Shown here one piece after another: positions 5,901-6,581 of a stretch of DNA of 6,581 nucleotides. Below the pieces are notes generated by a model, which was given only the letters and a program-made list of their open reading frames with translations, searched no databases and was not told the origin of the DNA. The stretch is taken from positions 1 to 6,581 of the forward strand of contig WQZK01000103.1 of the NCBI GenBank assembly GCA_009780765.1, in the 5' to 3' direction. A program made the position numbers and the translations under genes. This DNA comes from Defluviitaleaceae bacterium (lineage in GTDB: Bacteria > Bacillota > Clostridia > Lachnospirales > UBA5962). Every line of letters starts with the position of its first letter. The first letter of the stretch is position 1.

Positions 5901-6281
5901 TTATTGCTCTTCGTTGTGATTATTATCTTCTTCGATAACTACTTCAACATCGTTATTTTCAAGGCTTCTTGCTAAAGATTCTGAAGCTCTGTTAAGTGCA
6001 GATGCAGTTTTTTCAAGAGCAGTTTTTAAGCCTGATTTAACTTTAGGCTCGCAAGTTCTGTAAGCACAGCTTATTTTTGAACCCGCATCTTTTGCAAAAT
6101 GCTCAACTGACTTTGTAAACTTGTTAATTTTTTCTTCAACATCATGTGATTCGCAAGCGTAAGCATCCATTCCGCTTGTAATGCTTAAGCTTTCTAATAA
6201 TTTAGTTGCTTCTTCCACAGTGATTTTGCCTTCTTGTAAAAGACCTAAAACCATAATTCTTTCTTCTTTAATGCCTTTCAT
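5901..6281 (-). CDS. Small protein with SHOCT-like (YvlB/LiaX N-terminal type) domain
   Basis: This is a 126-residue protein. Residues about 4-33 (EERIMVLGLLQEGKITVEEA and on to LLESL) form the short two-helix SHOCT-like motif found at the N-terminus of YvlB/LiaX-type and other small bacterial proteins, where it is usually taken to be an oligomerisation or interaction module. The rest, about 46-110, is rich in Lys, Ala, Ser and Glu and looks like long amphipathic helices, possibly coiled coil. The tail from 111 is strongly acidic. There are three cysteines (C43, C72, C77) and no signal peptide or membrane segment. The C-terminal beta domain of YvlB/LiaX (DUF4097) is absent, so a role in cell-envelope stress cannot be carried over. 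AGGAGG lies 8 bases before the ATG (6290-6295). It is probably transcribed alone, with a clear terminator after it. The specific function is unknown. Confidence 0.85.
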   Translation of the reverse strand: MKGIKEERIMVLGLLQEGKITVEEATKLLESLSITSGMDAYACESHDVEEKINKFTKSVEHFAKDAGSKISCAYRTCEPKVKSGLKTALEKTASALNRASESLARSLENNDVEVVIEEDNNHNEEQ

Positions 6282-6327
6282 ATTTATTACCTCCTAAGAT
6301 TAGTCCCATTTCAAAATTGCATTTATA

Positions 6328-6356
6328 ATTATATATACGCTTGAGTTTATAAAAAG
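6328..6356 (-). promoter_or_regulatory. Possible promoter of the SHOCT-like gene
   Basis: A consensus -10, TATAAT, lies at 6328-6333 within an AT-rich stretch, 46 bases before the start codon. No convincing -35 is seen at 16-18 bases; the region there is T-rich only. This is offered because the 100-base gap to the preceding gene would otherwise be empty, and it is weak on sequence alone. Confidence 0.3.
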
Positions 6357-6381
6357 TCTGCAAAATAATAAGAATTATCTT

Positions 6382-6581
6382 CTATCTTCTTCCACCTCTA
6401 AAAGAGCCGCCGCCGCCACGGCTTGCTCCACCACCACCGATACGGCCAGCACCAGAACTTCTTCCGCCACCGAAACTACCACCTAAGCCGCCGCCAAATC
6501 CACCACCTGATGGTCTTGACGAGCTACTTCCAAATCCGCCGCCCGAAGGTCTTGAGGTTCCGCCACTAGAAGGAGGGCGAG
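6382..6581 (-). CDS. C-terminal Gly/Ser/Arg-rich tail of a protein that begins outside the window
   Basis: Sixty-five codons followed by TAG are open from the window edge. The translation is low-complexity: RPPSSGGTSRPSGG at the edge, then SRPSGGGFG units, a GGGLGGSFGGG stretch, and a basic ending in RGGGGSFRGGRR. The unit SRPSGGGFG occurs twice (about residues 9-17 and 27-35 of the visible part), with the two DNA copies differing mainly at third codon positions, as expected of a repeat kept at the protein level. Such tails are common at the C-terminus of membrane-attached TPM-domain (YgcG-like) proteins in Firmicutes, which is my best guess, but RGG-type tails also occur on RNA-binding proteins. 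The folded domain is outside the window, so the family cannot be settled. No clear terminator follows the stop codon. Confidence 0.75.
   Translation of the reverse strand, partial: RPPSSGGTSRPSGGGFGSSSSRPSGGGFGGGLGGSFGGGRSSGAGRIGGGGASRGGGGSFRGGRR

Overview
The window looks like chromosomal DNA from an anaerobic, low-GC Gram-positive bacterium (Clostridia). Three things point there: an AT-rich sequence with strong AGGAG-type ribosome binding sites, short (about 180-residue) Gram-positive-style signal peptidases, and a glutamate mutase operon in the order known from amino-acid-fermenting clostridia. Every gene I can support lies on the minus strand, so transcription runs from high to low coordinates.

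Region 1 (6581 to 5854). The 3' end of a gene for a protein with a Gly/Ser/Arg-rich repeated tail is followed by a small gene for a protein with a SHOCT-like N-terminal domain. That small gene ends in a clear intrinsic terminator. Region 2 (5872 to 4684). Two divergent tandem copies of type I signal peptidase (lepB) are separated by 22 bases. Their probable promoter overlaps the terminator of the gene before them.

Region 3 (4680 to 1). A nearly consensus sigma-A promoter starts right after the second lepB stop codon and leads into glmS-glmL-glmE-mal. These encode the sigma (B12-binding) subunit of glutamate mutase, its actin-fold ATPase accessory protein, the catalytic epsilon subunit and 3-methylaspartate ammonia-lyase (cut by the window edge). 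Together the mutase and lyase turn L-glutamate into (2S,3S)-3-methylaspartate and then mesaconate and ammonia, the opening steps of the methylaspartate route of glutamate fermentation. The key residues of all three enzyme polypeptides fall where the characterised clostridial proteins have them, as far as the window reaches.

The most unusual parts are two non-coding stretches in the glm operon. One is a roughly 200-base leader that can fold into a long closing stem around several short perfect hairpins, starting almost exactly at the predicted transcription start; it does not show the B12 box of a cobalamin riboswitch. The other is an imperfect palindromic block between glmS and glmL, bounded by 12-bp direct repeats. 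Removing it would restore a gap of 39 bases, close to the 42-44 base gaps elsewhere in the operon, so it looks like a small inserted element. Neither can be proven novel without a genome search. The protein-coding content itself is well known.
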